Below are positions 34,640 to 45,287 of a DNA stretch of 64,000 nt, one piece after another. The stretch comes from Zantedeschia hybrid cultivar. Its lineage: Eukaryota; Streptophyta; Magnoliopsida; Alismatales; Araceae. Location: contig JARZZO010000003.1 of assembly GCA_030544215.1 (NCBI GenBank), positions 31,562,379 to 31,626,378 of the forward strand, in the 5' to 3' direction. The notes below the pieces were generated by a model. That model was not told where the DNA came from and made no database searches. It saw nothing but the letters and a program-made list of their open reading frames with translations. The stretch's first letter is position 1, and every line of letters begins with the position of its first letter. Made by a program: the position numbers and the translations under genes.

Positions 34640-34800
34640 ACAGATGAATATGTGTTTTTTTTTTTTTTTGAAATATGTGGTTTTTTTTTCTGAATTTTGA
34701 AATATGTGATTTTTTTTTTCTGGATTTTGAAATATGTGATTTTTTGGGATTTTGAAATATGTGATTTTTTTTATTTTTTTTATTTTATTTTGAAATGTCC
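34640..34800. repeat. T-rich short tandem repeat in element B
   Basis: Four or so units of T(8-10)-CTG.ATTTTGAAATATGTGAT, then mixed T/A runs. Non-coding. Confidence 0.7.
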
Positions 34801-35995
34801 GTTGCTGAACTCCCTAGGCGTTCTATGCGCATACCTAAGCCAATTTGGGTCATTAATAGTCCTCGACCAGAACCCACCCGGTTAAGTCTTATGCTGATGA
34901 CAATACCGTCATGCCATGTTCTAGCTCCCAGCTACTTCCGACCAACAGATTCTTCTAAAAAACATATCAACGGTAAATGATTTGCCTGACCCGGGTTTCT
35001 TTCCTCACAACTTAAGTAGTAAATGATGGACCACCCTGGAACCCTAATGGCCAACTGTGCGACGCTAACTCGAAATTAACGGTGTCGTACCATTCGGTAA
35101 ACTGTTTGCGTTGACCTAAACCCGAAGTCTCAAGGGAAATTGACAGACTCTAAAATCAGCATGGTACACATATCAAAAGAAGTTTCGACTAGACTTCACA
35201 CACCTTCTCTTTTCTAAGAGGGTTTGGTTTGAGGAAGTGTGACAGTTAAATTTGCCATGTTATTAATTCCATTTAACTTTTGAATCTTAGTTCACTTCAA
35301 CCTCACTAAGAAGAAGAGAGAACACCCAAAATAAAAAGAATGAATAGATAAGCCGCTTGAGAGGGTTAGGTGACCTCAGGGATTATCCTTCCTCCACCCT
35401 ATTGCCTGTTGGGATTCGATCTTTTTTCTTTTTCTTTTCTTTTCTTTGTGACCTTGTTTTGATATTTGACTTGGTAGGTCTTTTCTTCATTTACCTCCTT
35501 TTATTGACTTGACATTTGGTCTAGAGGCTTTTGCTTCTTTTTGCCTTTGACGTTGCTTTTACTTTTGATTTCTTTATTTGACTTCCTCCTACTAAAGCGG
35601 CGGACGGACTCGGGAATCCTCCCGTGAGGCCACAGTCCCCCGACTTTGGCCGAATAAGAGGGAAAAATGGTGTTCTATCTCCTTCTAAGCTTGGTTTCCA
35701 TTCTCTTTGACTCGTCTGTTATTTGCTCCTTAATGATAGGCGTAAGTGTGCGTAAGGACTTCTCCTTTTCCAAATATCTAAAAGAAATAAAGCTAGTTTA
35801 TGAAAATCTAACCTTAAACCCTATTGGTCATAGCACCATGCCGACTATCTTATTCCTATTTAAAACAAAAGATGAATGACCTAAGGGTAGAACTTCTTCA
35901 GGTAAACACCATTCCATGGATGAGATAACTCTTGCCCTGCTCATTTACCAACTTATATACGTTCCCAGGATATACCTCTTTAACCACAAATGGCC

Positions 35996-36985
35996 CTAAT
36001 TTTCAAGCAACTTATTTCTTGGTCCAGAAGATTTTATGAATTTTTGTTTTAGGACCATCTCTTCCACTTTAAATTTATGTTCAATTACCTTTTTGGCATA
36101 AAATCTTACAATTCTTTGACGATAAACTTTAGCGTGATCGGCAACAATCATCCGCTTTTCATCTAAGAGCTCCAATTGAGTTAACAAAGCTTCCCGATGT
36201 CCATCAGAATCTAAATCCTGACCCAATTGTACTCTTAGTGAGGGAATAAGGATCTCGTATGGAAGTACCGCCTCTGATCCGAATGTGAGAGCAAAAAAGG
36301 TTTGACCGGTAGGAATTCGGATCGAAGTGCGATATGCCCATAGAACATCCACTAAATGTTCTGGCCAATCTACAAAATTATGCTATTTGTAAGTTTTCTT
36401 TATGATTTTGATGAGAGTTTTGTTTGTTGTTTCCGTCTGGCCATTACCTTGTAGATAATATGGAGATGAATGATGCAATTGAATGCCGAACTTACTGCAC
36501 ATTTCATGAAATTCCTAGACGACGAATTGCGGTCCATTGTCGGTGACGATGTCCCTTGGGGTTTCGAACCTAGCCAAAATATTGCGCATGATGAACTTGA
36601 TCACTGTTGAGGCTTTGATCTCGGAGAAGGCTTCTGCTTCAGCCCATTTTGTGAAGTATTATGTAGCAGTGAGGATGAAGGACTTTTTCTTGAGTTCTCC
36701 AGTTCTGTCTTCCAAGGGTCCAACAACATCAAATGCCCACATGGCAAAAGGTCACGCAGCGATCATTGGGTGAAGAGATGAGGAGGGAGCATGAATTTTG
36801 TCGGTGTGAAACTGACACTTCAAACAATGCCGAACGAAGATGTTACAATCTTCCTCCATTGTGGGCCAGTAATAGAGTTTGAGGAGTTTCTAAGCTAGTG
36901 AACGACCATTGACATGGCCGCCACATTCACTAGCGTAAGCAGCTTCGATCACTTGTTTAGCCTCTATTTCATCTAAGCAGCGAAG
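35996..36985 (-). pseudogene. Integrase of element B
   Basis: The minus strand shows the zinc-binding part (ECGGHVNGRSLA, then HCLKCQFHTDK), the core with the first Asp (WAFDVVGPLEDRTGELKKK), the second Asp (ETPRDIVTDNGPQF) and the Glu (YLQGNGQTETTNKTLI), and the C-terminal half starting VLWAYRTSIRIPTGQTFFAL and ending about 35996 with KSSGPRNKLLEN. The three DDE residues can all be seen. Stops at several points (for example after MIAA, and in the NFV..WPEHL stretch) make it non-functional. Confidence 0.85.
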
Positions 36986-37906
36986 AAATACTCCGCTAAG
37001 TGACTTCTTGTGCAGCACACCTCCTAAAATTCTGTATCTTTGTGCCACCCGATGGATTGCCTTTCGATTCCGAGATGTGGCATATTCTGGGAAAGACCCA
37101 TCCTTACAATAATTCTCAATATCAAAATACCAAGGATTCCCATCATCAAAGTCCACCACTGGCTCTACATAGGACACCTCTAGTACCGAGACTTCTTCAT
37201 CAGGAGGCTTAAGGAATTGTAGGAACCAAGGGTCAGAGAGAGAGGGAAAGTCCATTTTCTGGATTAAGATTGTTTTAGATGATTTGTTTGGTGGAAATTC
37301 TAAGGAAGAAGATAGCGAAGCAAGTGCATCCGCTAGTATGTTCTGGGATCTTGGGGTATGAACATAGGTGAGTTTTCTAAACCGACGGGCTATACTTTTC
37401 ACCAACTCTTGATATGGCTTTAACTTGGGATCTTTGGTCTTGTACTTGTGAAGAATTTGTCTAAGGATTAGTTGAGAATCACTAATAATGCGCAACTCTT
37501 TGACTCTAAACATTACTGCCATCTTCAGTTTTGTCAAGAGTGCTTCATATTTCGCTATATTGTTAGTAGCAGGAAAAGTTAATTGTTGAGCTTGAGGGAT
37601 GCTCACTCCTTCAAGTGACAATAAGACTATCCCCATTCCCTTACCTTTAGAGTTGAGAGCACCATCAAAATAGAGAACCCAAGATGGACTATTATCCACT
37701 AAAGATCTCAATTCTTCATCGGGAAACTCAGTTTCGACAGGAGAAAAGATTGGTAAGGGGTGATGTGCCAGATGTTCTGCAATGGCTTGTCCCTTGATGG
37801 CTTTCTGATTCACATATGTTATATCAAATAGATTCAAGAAACTTTGCCATCTAACCAAACGATCCGTTAATACTGGCTTTTCCAAGAGATACTTGATCGG
37901 GTCCAT
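36986..37906 (-). pseudogene. RNase H region of element B, including the second (archaeal-type) RNase H
   Basis: One open minus frame. MDPIKYLLEKPVLTDRLVRW ends the first RNase H. SPSWVLYFDGALNSKGKGMG begins a second RNase H whose motifs follow in order: FDGA (first Asp), NNIAKYEALL (Glu), RIISDSQLILRQI (Asp) and PRSQNILADALASL (last Asp). The linker to integrase follows (RVAQRYRILGGVLHKKSLSG). All four catalytic acidic residues seem present. Confidence 0.88.
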
Positions 37907-37954
37907 CCTAGTCAGAAACTTTACCTCATGAGCAAGAAAATAATGCTTGAGCTT

Positions 37955-39153
37955 CTAAGCTACCCAGACGAGAGTTGCACATGTCCTTTCCATGGCAGTG
38001 TATTTCTTTTCTGCTTCATTGAATAATTTAGAGAGATAATACACCACCCTTTCTTTCTTCTCGTCGTCATATTGGGCCAATACTGCTCCAGCAGAATCGT
38101 CAATAGCAGAAATATAGAGCAATAAGGGACGTCCCGCCACTGGGGGCATCAGGACTGGAGAACTTTGTAAATAGCTTTTTAATTCATCAAAAGCCTTCTG
38201 ACATTTCACATTCCAATCAAATTTTGCCCCTTCTTTCATCAGTTCGTAGAATGGCTTGCACCTCTGTGAATGTTGCGAAATAAACGTCCGAATGAACTGC
38301 AATCTTCCAATAAGTCCTCGAATTTGTTTGATATTCTTGGGAGGTGGCATTACAGATATGGCTTTAGTCTTGTTAGGATCTATCTCTATTCTTCTTTTAC
38401 TTACAATGAATCATAATAGCTTTCCTGATGATACTCCAAACACACATTTCTTAGGATTCATTTTCAGTTGGTGCTCCTTTGACCTCTGCAAGACCTTTCT
38501 CAAGATTTTGGAGTGATCCTCTCGAGTCCTTGATTTTATCAAGACATCATCTACATACACCTCCATATCCACATGCATCATGTCGTGAAAAATGGCCATC
38601 ATAGCCCTTTGATATGTTGCCCCTGTGTTCTTCAACCCAAAAAGCATCACAACATAACAATAAGTTCCCCATGGGGTGGTGAAAGATGTCTTCTCTTGAT
38701 CTTCCTCGGCTAATATGATCTGATTGTATCATGAAAAGTTATCCATAAATGAAAGCATTTCGTAGCCCGCGGTATTGTCTATCAGGACATCTATATGTGG
38801 GAGTGGAAATCATCCTTTGGACAGGCTTGGTTCAAATCTCTAAAATCTATGCACAGCCTGACCCTACTGTCCTTTTTCATCACTGGGACGATGTTTGCTA
38901 CCCACTGAGGATAGAGAACAACTCTGATGAATTTTGCTTTGTGGAGTTTATCAACTTCCTCTTTGACTTTCAGAGCCAATTTTAGATGAAATCTTCTCAA
39001 TTTTTGTTTAATAGGCTTAGCATCAAATTTTAAGACTAGCCGGTGCTCCACCAAGGATGTATCTAGTCCTGGCATATCCTCATAAGACCAAGCAAAACCA
39101 TCCGGATATTCCTTTAACACAGTCGTTATCTCAGCTTCTTCTTTAGCACTCAA
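37955..39153 (-). pseudogene. Reverse transcriptase and start of the first RNase H of element B
   Basis: Minus frames: FAWSYEDMPGLDTSLVEHRL, then VANIVPVMKKDSRVRLCIDF and RDLNQACPKDDF (39153-38800); a shifted stretch; MMLFGLKNTGATYQRAMM and MEVYVDDVLIKSR with the YVDD active site intact (38650-38530); then FIRTFISQHSQRCKPFYELM and YISAIDDSAGAVLAQ (about 38290-38080). Frameshifts lie at about 38800-38650 and 38410-38350. Ty3/gypsy RT order is clear. Confidence 0.88.
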
Positions 39154-39989
39154 ATTTGCACTAATAAAGATTATCTTAGGATCTTCCTCTGTGCCAAGAT
39201 TAACTTCCTTGATTGGCTCATCAACTGCAGCTGTTGGCTCATCAAATCTCTTTGTCCCACTTACATAAGGAGTTATCGAATCCTCTTCATCCCAGATTCT
39301 TCCTGCTGATTAATTTCTCCCACTTCTAACAGATACACCCCAAGTCCACCAGATTCCAAACATTCTGCGACTTTCTCATTTTCAATTATATTGATGCAAT
39401 CTTCTTGTGAGAAAGCGGACTCTTAGATTAAACTTCCACATCTATGTGCCAACTCTAAAACAAAGCGTCTAGGAACTTCTCTTCATTTCCTTTTCCTGTG
39501 GTGTGGATTTGAAGAGGTGCCTTCTGAACCTATTCCTATCCCTATTCCTATTCCTAAATTACTATGTACAAGCGGGTGGATGATTGATGAATTCAGTTGA
39601 TGGGAAAGAGAGATCCCTTGAACAAGGAAGCTCTGTACATTCATTCTCCTAATATGAAGGTTCTTCAAGAGTGATTTGACATTCTTTCCTTTCAAAATAG
39701 ATGTTTTTTTTTCATGATCAGAAGTGATGAATGAGAAACAATGTTGGGGAGATTCTGGTATTGGAAGAGTGATGAGTGGAGGGACTGGGGGGTGAAACAA
39801 GAATGGAATTAAAGTGAGGGGACTAAGATGCTGATGGGGTAAGAATATTCCTATTCCTAGTTGTAAGGGAGACCCTTCCTCTAGAATCTGTAGGCAAAAT
39901 AATGCCTGGAGTCCTAGTTCTTTTTCCACTTCTTCTTTGTCACTCTCATCAGATAGATTGTCCCTCACCTGATATATCATCTTCTCTTC

Positions 39990-40322
39990 TTATTGAAATC
40001 CAATGGCCCCTGAAGCAAAGTGTTCCCAGAGTATCCAATCCAAGGGTTGCCAATATTCATCTCTGTGCAGATACCCCAATCCTACTCCATTGAAATTTTC
40101 TTCATCCTCGATGGGCTGTCTCATTCCTTGCTCTTCCTTTCCTAATCCTTTTCCCGGATAATATCCCATCTTTATCATCATCTGCCAACCCTTTCTTTCC
40201 CTGTCTACTTTAGTCTCCTTTCTGAGTGGTAATGAAGCAATAGCTGTCCCAACTTCTTTTCCAAACTGGGCCGAATTGACTGTGGATAAAGTTTCTTCAT
40301 TTTTCCTCTCAATGATAGTCAT
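39990..40322 (-). pseudogene. G-patch segment between protease and RT in element B
   Basis: Minus frame with GWQMMIKMGYYPGKGLGKEE, which fits the glycine-rich G-patch pattern (a..mm.kmGy..G.GLG). It is followed by QGMRQPIEDEENFNGVGLGY. G-patch segments in this position are known in plant Ty3/gypsy Tat-like polyproteins and are thought to bind RNA. Downstream, 39483-39980 is a low-complexity frame with a GIGIGIGIG run and no recognisable domain. Confidence 0.75.
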
Positions 40323-40334
40323 GGCGAGAATTTG

Positions 40335-40793
40335 TTATGTGGTTATCGTCTCCAACATTTCCATTATAGGGATGCTTTTGATCTCCACTATTTTTCCTTT
40401 AAATGGGAATTTGTAACATTGATGTGCTGTAGACGGGATTCCCACAGTCTGCTCTATCCAAGGTCTTCCAAAAATTAGCTTGTAGGTTGGTTCGACATCT
40501 AAGATGAAGAACTCTGAAAGCATGACTATCGGCCCAACTCCGACTTGGAGAATGATTTTTCCAGGGGAAGTCCGTTTGGAGTTGTCATAGACTGAAATGG
40601 TGGTTGAAATCCTTACCAACTCTTCTTCCTTTACTCCAATTTGTGTCAATGTCTTCATTGGGCACACATTGATGGATGCCCCAGTGTTAATCAGAGTAGA
40701 GTCTACCCTTACCCCATTTAGTGTAATGGTAAGTAGTAAAGGTAAAGAACGGTGTTTAGGAGCGGCCAAATCTTCATTAGAGAAAGTGATCAT
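40335..40793 (-). pseudogene. Protease of element B with altered active site
   Basis: The minus frame begins ITFSNEDLAAPKHRSLPLLL and has the retropepsin core STLINTGASINVCPMKTL, the flap-like EFFILDVEPTYKLIFGRPWI and IPSTAHQCYKFPF. The expected catalytic motif is DTGAS. Here the codon is AAC, giving NTGAS, so the aspartate is lost. The rest of the frame is open over 153 codons. Confidence 0.85.
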
Positions 40794-41179
40794 TAGTTGC
40801 CCTTGAGTGACAGAAAGAATAGAGTGGGAGACATCATTAGCTCACTCACCATGACCTTTTGGAGGAATTTGAGAAGTGTTTCCTAGTGTGAGGGAGATCT
40901 TTTGATTAACTCCAAAATAGAGATCCTTGATGGGGTCTTCTCAAGATGTTGGAGAATGTCATATTCTGTAGACGTGGAGCTTGATTGAGTGTTGGACTCC
41001 TTTTGAGTCTCAGGCATTCTGAAAGGTCGTGGGACTAACCTATTCTTGAGTGAAAGATTCATGGTGCTTTTAATGGGAGTACTGACTTTTTTAGGACTCG
41101 GTGTGATCAATTGAAGTGGACGGGAGTGATTAGGAGTCATGAGTGAGAATGTGGTTTGAGTCAAGAAATTCAGTGAAGG

Positions 41180-42981
41180 ATCATGACCTAATGGTGTGGT
41201 TGATGAGCACTAAGGGCCTTCCTACTTCCTGGATAACTCCCACACTCATTTCCATCTTTTCACAACGATCTTCTTCATGTTCCTCATATTCTCGGACCAG
41301 TGGTCCTCCTTCATACCCTCGAAATTGTTCTCTTCGGATCACTCGAGACTTTTGGCCAACTGTGAAGGTGTTGACTTTCTCTTCTTGTTCCTGTCTTGAT
41401 GTGGATGGGTCTGTAACATTCTGATGATCTGGGAGAGGGTTCTGAACTATGCCAAGGTCCCGATTCCTTCCTTTCAAATTAGAGACAACAATTCTGACAT
41501 CTTCCCAATTAATACGTCCCTCATCGTTCATGTCATAAACCCAATCTCTAAATGCAAAGCAATTGTGAATGACATGCCCAGGAGCTCTGTGATAAGGACA
41601 ATATTTCGAGGTGTCCACATTGGGAGAAATCCCTTCCCTCTGAGGTGGAAGTTGAATGTTTTTGCAAGCAATAAGAACAAAGAAGATATCACCCAAAGAT
41701 TCTGGAAGTGGGGGGTAGGAAGTTCTCTTTGGAGCAGGCCTACCATAACTGTTTGGCGAAGGAGGATTGCTGGCAGGAGTGGTGTTAAGACCAGGATTGA
41801 TGGGTTGCCCTTTGGTTGGCTGATTAAAGGCGTTGATGTTTTCATTGGTAGTAACCCCTCAGTGGATTTCGAGGGCGGATGTCAAGGAAGGAAAGAAGAG
41901 TTGAATATCTGATCTGAGTCTATATCACTCTAGCTCTGTTGTACAATTGAGCAAAGGTGTGGAGTTCACTGAGCATTAGAATGGTTTTAAGCTGAGGTGT
42001 TGCATTATTCACAACCATAGTAACTGCTTGAGCTTCTGGAATGATAACTTCAGCTCTTGATGCCATCACCCTCTATCTGTTGGCAAATTGGGTGAAATCT
42101 TCATCTGGTTTCATTTTCTCCGACACTAGATCAAAAAGGGTAGGAGCCAGATTAGTCATGTGACTAAAATGACTAATAAATTTTTCAGAAATAGTGTCAA
42201 AATTGAGCAGATTTGAAGACGGAAGTGAGGTAAACTAACGCAGAGCTTCTCCTTCTAAAGATTTCTGAAAGAGGTGGACCAACAACACTTTGTCATATAG
42301 CCATTGGTGTGAATCTATAAGAAAACCCGACAGATGGTGATGTGGGTCAGTACTTCCATCATACTTTCGGTACTTCGGAGCCTTAAATCCAGGTGGAAAA
42401 TATGCTAGGGAAAGTTTGCAATATTCAACTAAGGAATACGGCTTAGAAATTGTTAATGATTCAACAAGCAATTTTCTGAGGTAAGGCTCCATTTCTTGCT
42501 TAGAAATGTACTATGCAGGCCCAACTGGTTTTGGTGAGGTCGGGATTGGAGAGATTGGTTGCCAGGGTGTGGCTGCAACAAGAAAAATGGGTGGAACTGA
42601 AGCATTTGGATTGGGCTCCAATTGAGTCTTGCAGGGAGCTTTGTTTGAAGATGCCTAATAAGGTGTGCAGGATAGATCTGGAAAGGCAGGATGATTGATT
42701 GAAGTCTTGCCTTTTGAGGCGATCTAGATAAGTTGCTCAGGTGTGTACCTTGCCAGCACCTTGACTAAGTCAGCATCATCACTAGAATTTTGTGTCGCCG
42801 ACCTTCCAACTTTGAGACTAACTGGTTCATCCCCTCCATGGGAGGAGACTTCGTCTGGATCCTCATGACGTGAGGCATCCCCTTGATGCGTGTTGAGCAT
42901 ACATACATATGTATTGGCTCTCATGTCTTCTGTCTCAAAAGGAAATTCACCTTGGAACATGGGATTTGAAAACATGTTCAT
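41180..42981 (-). pseudogene. Gag of element B
   Basis: An ATG at 42981-42979 opens MNMFSNPMFQGEFPFETEDM. After a gap, MEPYLRKLLVESLTISKPYS and KYRKYDGSTDPHHHLSGF give the Tat-type gag core (42492-42235). The C-terminal part has a zinc-knuckle-like KYCPYHRAPGHVIHNCFAF (about 41610), FRDWVYDMNDEGRINWEDV and a polar tail to 41180. Shifts occur at about 42230-41900 and 41700. A frame at 40883-41164 continues the polar linker towards protease. Confidence 0.8.
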
Positions 42982-43669
42982 TTTCCTTTGTTTTGCAAAC
43001 AAATTGAACAAGTAAAAAATGTTAATTTAGAGTTTAGGCCTATGTACTTTGTGTTTTGAGACCTAGTAGCACACTCTTAAAAAAAGATTTCCTATTGAAT
43101 GTTCAATTTCAGGCTAAAAATATACACTCGTCTCAATCCCAAGGTTCTAATAGGACTCATTCAAGGTACAACTAGTTCGGTCACTGTGCAGGAATTCACA
43201 GAGTATGGAGACTAACGGAGGTTCTCTATTTGAACTACTTTTCTGCTTAGGCAGGAATCCCCAAACAGAGAGTTAATCCAAAAGAGAGTCTTTCCTAGAA
43301 AAATGTGCAGAGGCTCTTCCACCAACCCCCAAAAAGGAATATTAAATGTAAATCACATCAGAAAACAACCTTAAAACATCAAGGATCAAGAAAAATATCA
43401 CTAAAAACAATTTTGAACAGGACCCACCTGGCGGCCAAATCGATGGTCGTCTGATAGATCAGAAGGCCACTTACCTGGCCGTCTGACAGATCAGGCAGCC
43501 ACCCCCCTGGCCGTCTGTAGCTTTAGAAGGCCAGCAGTTTGGCTGTCTGAATCTTCAAAAGGCTAGCAGTTTGGCCTTCTGATGGCTCTCAATATAACTA
43601 AAAAAAAAATCTTAAAAAAATAAAATATTTACAGGAAATAAATAAAGAAAATAGCGTGATAGGCACAAG

Positions 43670-43690
43670 TGGTCCCACCGTGATTGCCAG
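43670..43690 (-). promoter_or_regulatory. Probable primer binding site of element B
   Basis: Minus strand TCTGGCAATCACGGTGGGAC lies a few bases inside the LTR end at 43696. It resembles the TGGCGACTC..CTGGGGAC type of site used by Tat/Ogre elements, with changes. Confidence 0.5.
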
Positions 43691-43695
43691 AAGGC

Positions 43696-45282
43696 TGTAG
43701 GCGCCGGAAATGACCCCGCGCACAACTGGTGAGCGGAGACCGACCTCCGTGGCTACGAACCCAGAATTAGGATAAAAATAAAGAACAAATGACTTGATGA
43801 ATTAAAACACCAAGAACTAAAATGGTGATCGCCAGGGTGTTTTACCTCGACCCAGAAGGACTACCTTGATCGGGAATGACACTCCAAGACCTCCGTGCGC
43901 AGCATAATTTGTAGTCTACACTCCCTTCTCCTCGGCCGGCCAAGAAGACGGGGCCTCACGCTTTGATTTCCTGTAAATTAACCATAAATTAAAACACCCA
44001 TTAGACTCTTAATTAACATAGCATCCGTTCATTAAGCAAAAGAAATATATCAATTAGAGGTGAGCTTACCGGATGTGTGGGTGAGAAGGATGAGTGACCA
44101 AGTGTTATGGCCACCCACCTTCCCGTTTTTTGATGTTTTGGATCAAAATAAACCCCTTAGCAAGGATCTAAGGTACCTAATCATGAGTACATGTGTGCGC
44201 AAATGGAATCTAAACATGGAAAAAATCCTAGACTGGTGCATGCATGTATGGGACTATGAAGAGAATGATAAAAATAATAAAATGAGAGAGGAGAGTAGGG
44301 TTCCCTTTTGACGTTGAAGAGAGTGTTGCATGGGTACAAGATTGACAGCGCATTCTTCTTTCGTAGAGCCTCCAAGACTCCATAGTTGTATTCTTCCCAC
44401 GAGCTCTAAAGAAGAGGTCTAATGTTAGACCTTTTGATGTAAAATGGCACCCTCACTCTAGTGAACCCCATTTCGCCCGTTCCTAAGGTGTAGGAGAGTT
44501 TAAATAGACAAAGGAGGCCGAGTTAAAACCCTAGGAAGCCCCCATTTCGTGGGCCAATGGATGAGGATAAAGAAAGTTGGATAGAGATCTCTTCAACAAA
44601 ATCTAAGCCAAAACCAATCAAAAGTTGACACCTAAGTCCTAAATCAACTTCATCTTGATCCATTAGGGTGAGAAAATGTGGAAGATATGATCAAAAACCC
44701 GAGAGAGAGGCGTAAAAAAAGACTTGGATAATCACGGAAAACCAGACGATCAGACGACCAAAGAGGTGGCCGTCTGAAGTATCAGACGGCCAGAAACCTG
44801 GCCGTCTGAACTCAGACGGCCAACAACCTGGCCGTCTGAATTCAGACGGCCAAGAAGGTGGCCGTGTCAAGGATGTTCAGACGGCTAGCTTTCTACTCAG
44901 ACGGCCAGGAAGGTGGCCGTCTTAAGGATGTTCAGACGGCTAGCTTTCTGGCCGTCTGAATTTTCGGACGGCCAGCTGTCTGGCCGTCTGACCTTCAAAC
45001 GGCCACTAGTATGGCCGTCTGATTGATCAGACGGCCAGCACTCTGGCCACCTGATGGAGTTGACAAAAGTTTTTAAAAAATGAATATTTTTAAAATCCAA
45101 ATACAAAAGATGAAAAAAGTTCTGAAATCATGCACTTTTTTTTTTTTGAAAAATAAACGTTTTGTTACAACATTTCAAGGAATCCAAATGAGCGGGAAAC
45201 GACAAAAAGATCAACACAAAGGCCTGTTAACACAATAAAACTCAAATCGGTCTATGGAATGGGCCAAAAATTGGTGTCTACA
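43696..45282 (-). repeat. LTR of element B (5' LTR on the minus strand)
   Basis: 1587 bp; starts TGTAGGCGCCGG and ends GGTGTCTACA. It carries a longer array of GGCCGTCTGA/TCAGACGGCC words (44750-45055) than the left copy, which accounts for the length difference. The rest matches with few substitutions, so this is the youngest large element here. Confidence 0.9.
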
Positions 45283-45287
45283 CTTAG

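Larger units (their letters stand above)
31788..45282 (-). mobile_element. Ty3/gypsy retrotransposon B, Tat-type, with perfect TSD
   Basis: LTRs at 31788-33248 and 43696-45282 start TGTAGGCGCCGG and end (right copy) GGTGTCTACA. The 5-bp duplication cttag lies at 31783-31787 and 45283-45287. In minus order the interior has gag (42981-41180), protease (40793-40335), a G-patch segment (about 40220-40110), RT (39153-38411), RNase H, a second RNase H (about 37770-37350) and integrase (36980-35996). A second, archaeal-type RNase H is a known mark of the Tat lineage. The region between integrase and the 3' LTR (33249-35995) is long, non-coding and repeat-bearing, also usual in Tat. All coding parts have stops or shifts. 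Confidence 0.9.

Noticed and set aside
36537..37212. Plus-strand open frames across element B integrase and RNase H
   Set aside because: The minus strand there encodes recognisable integrase and RNase H motifs in order; the plus frames are shadows.
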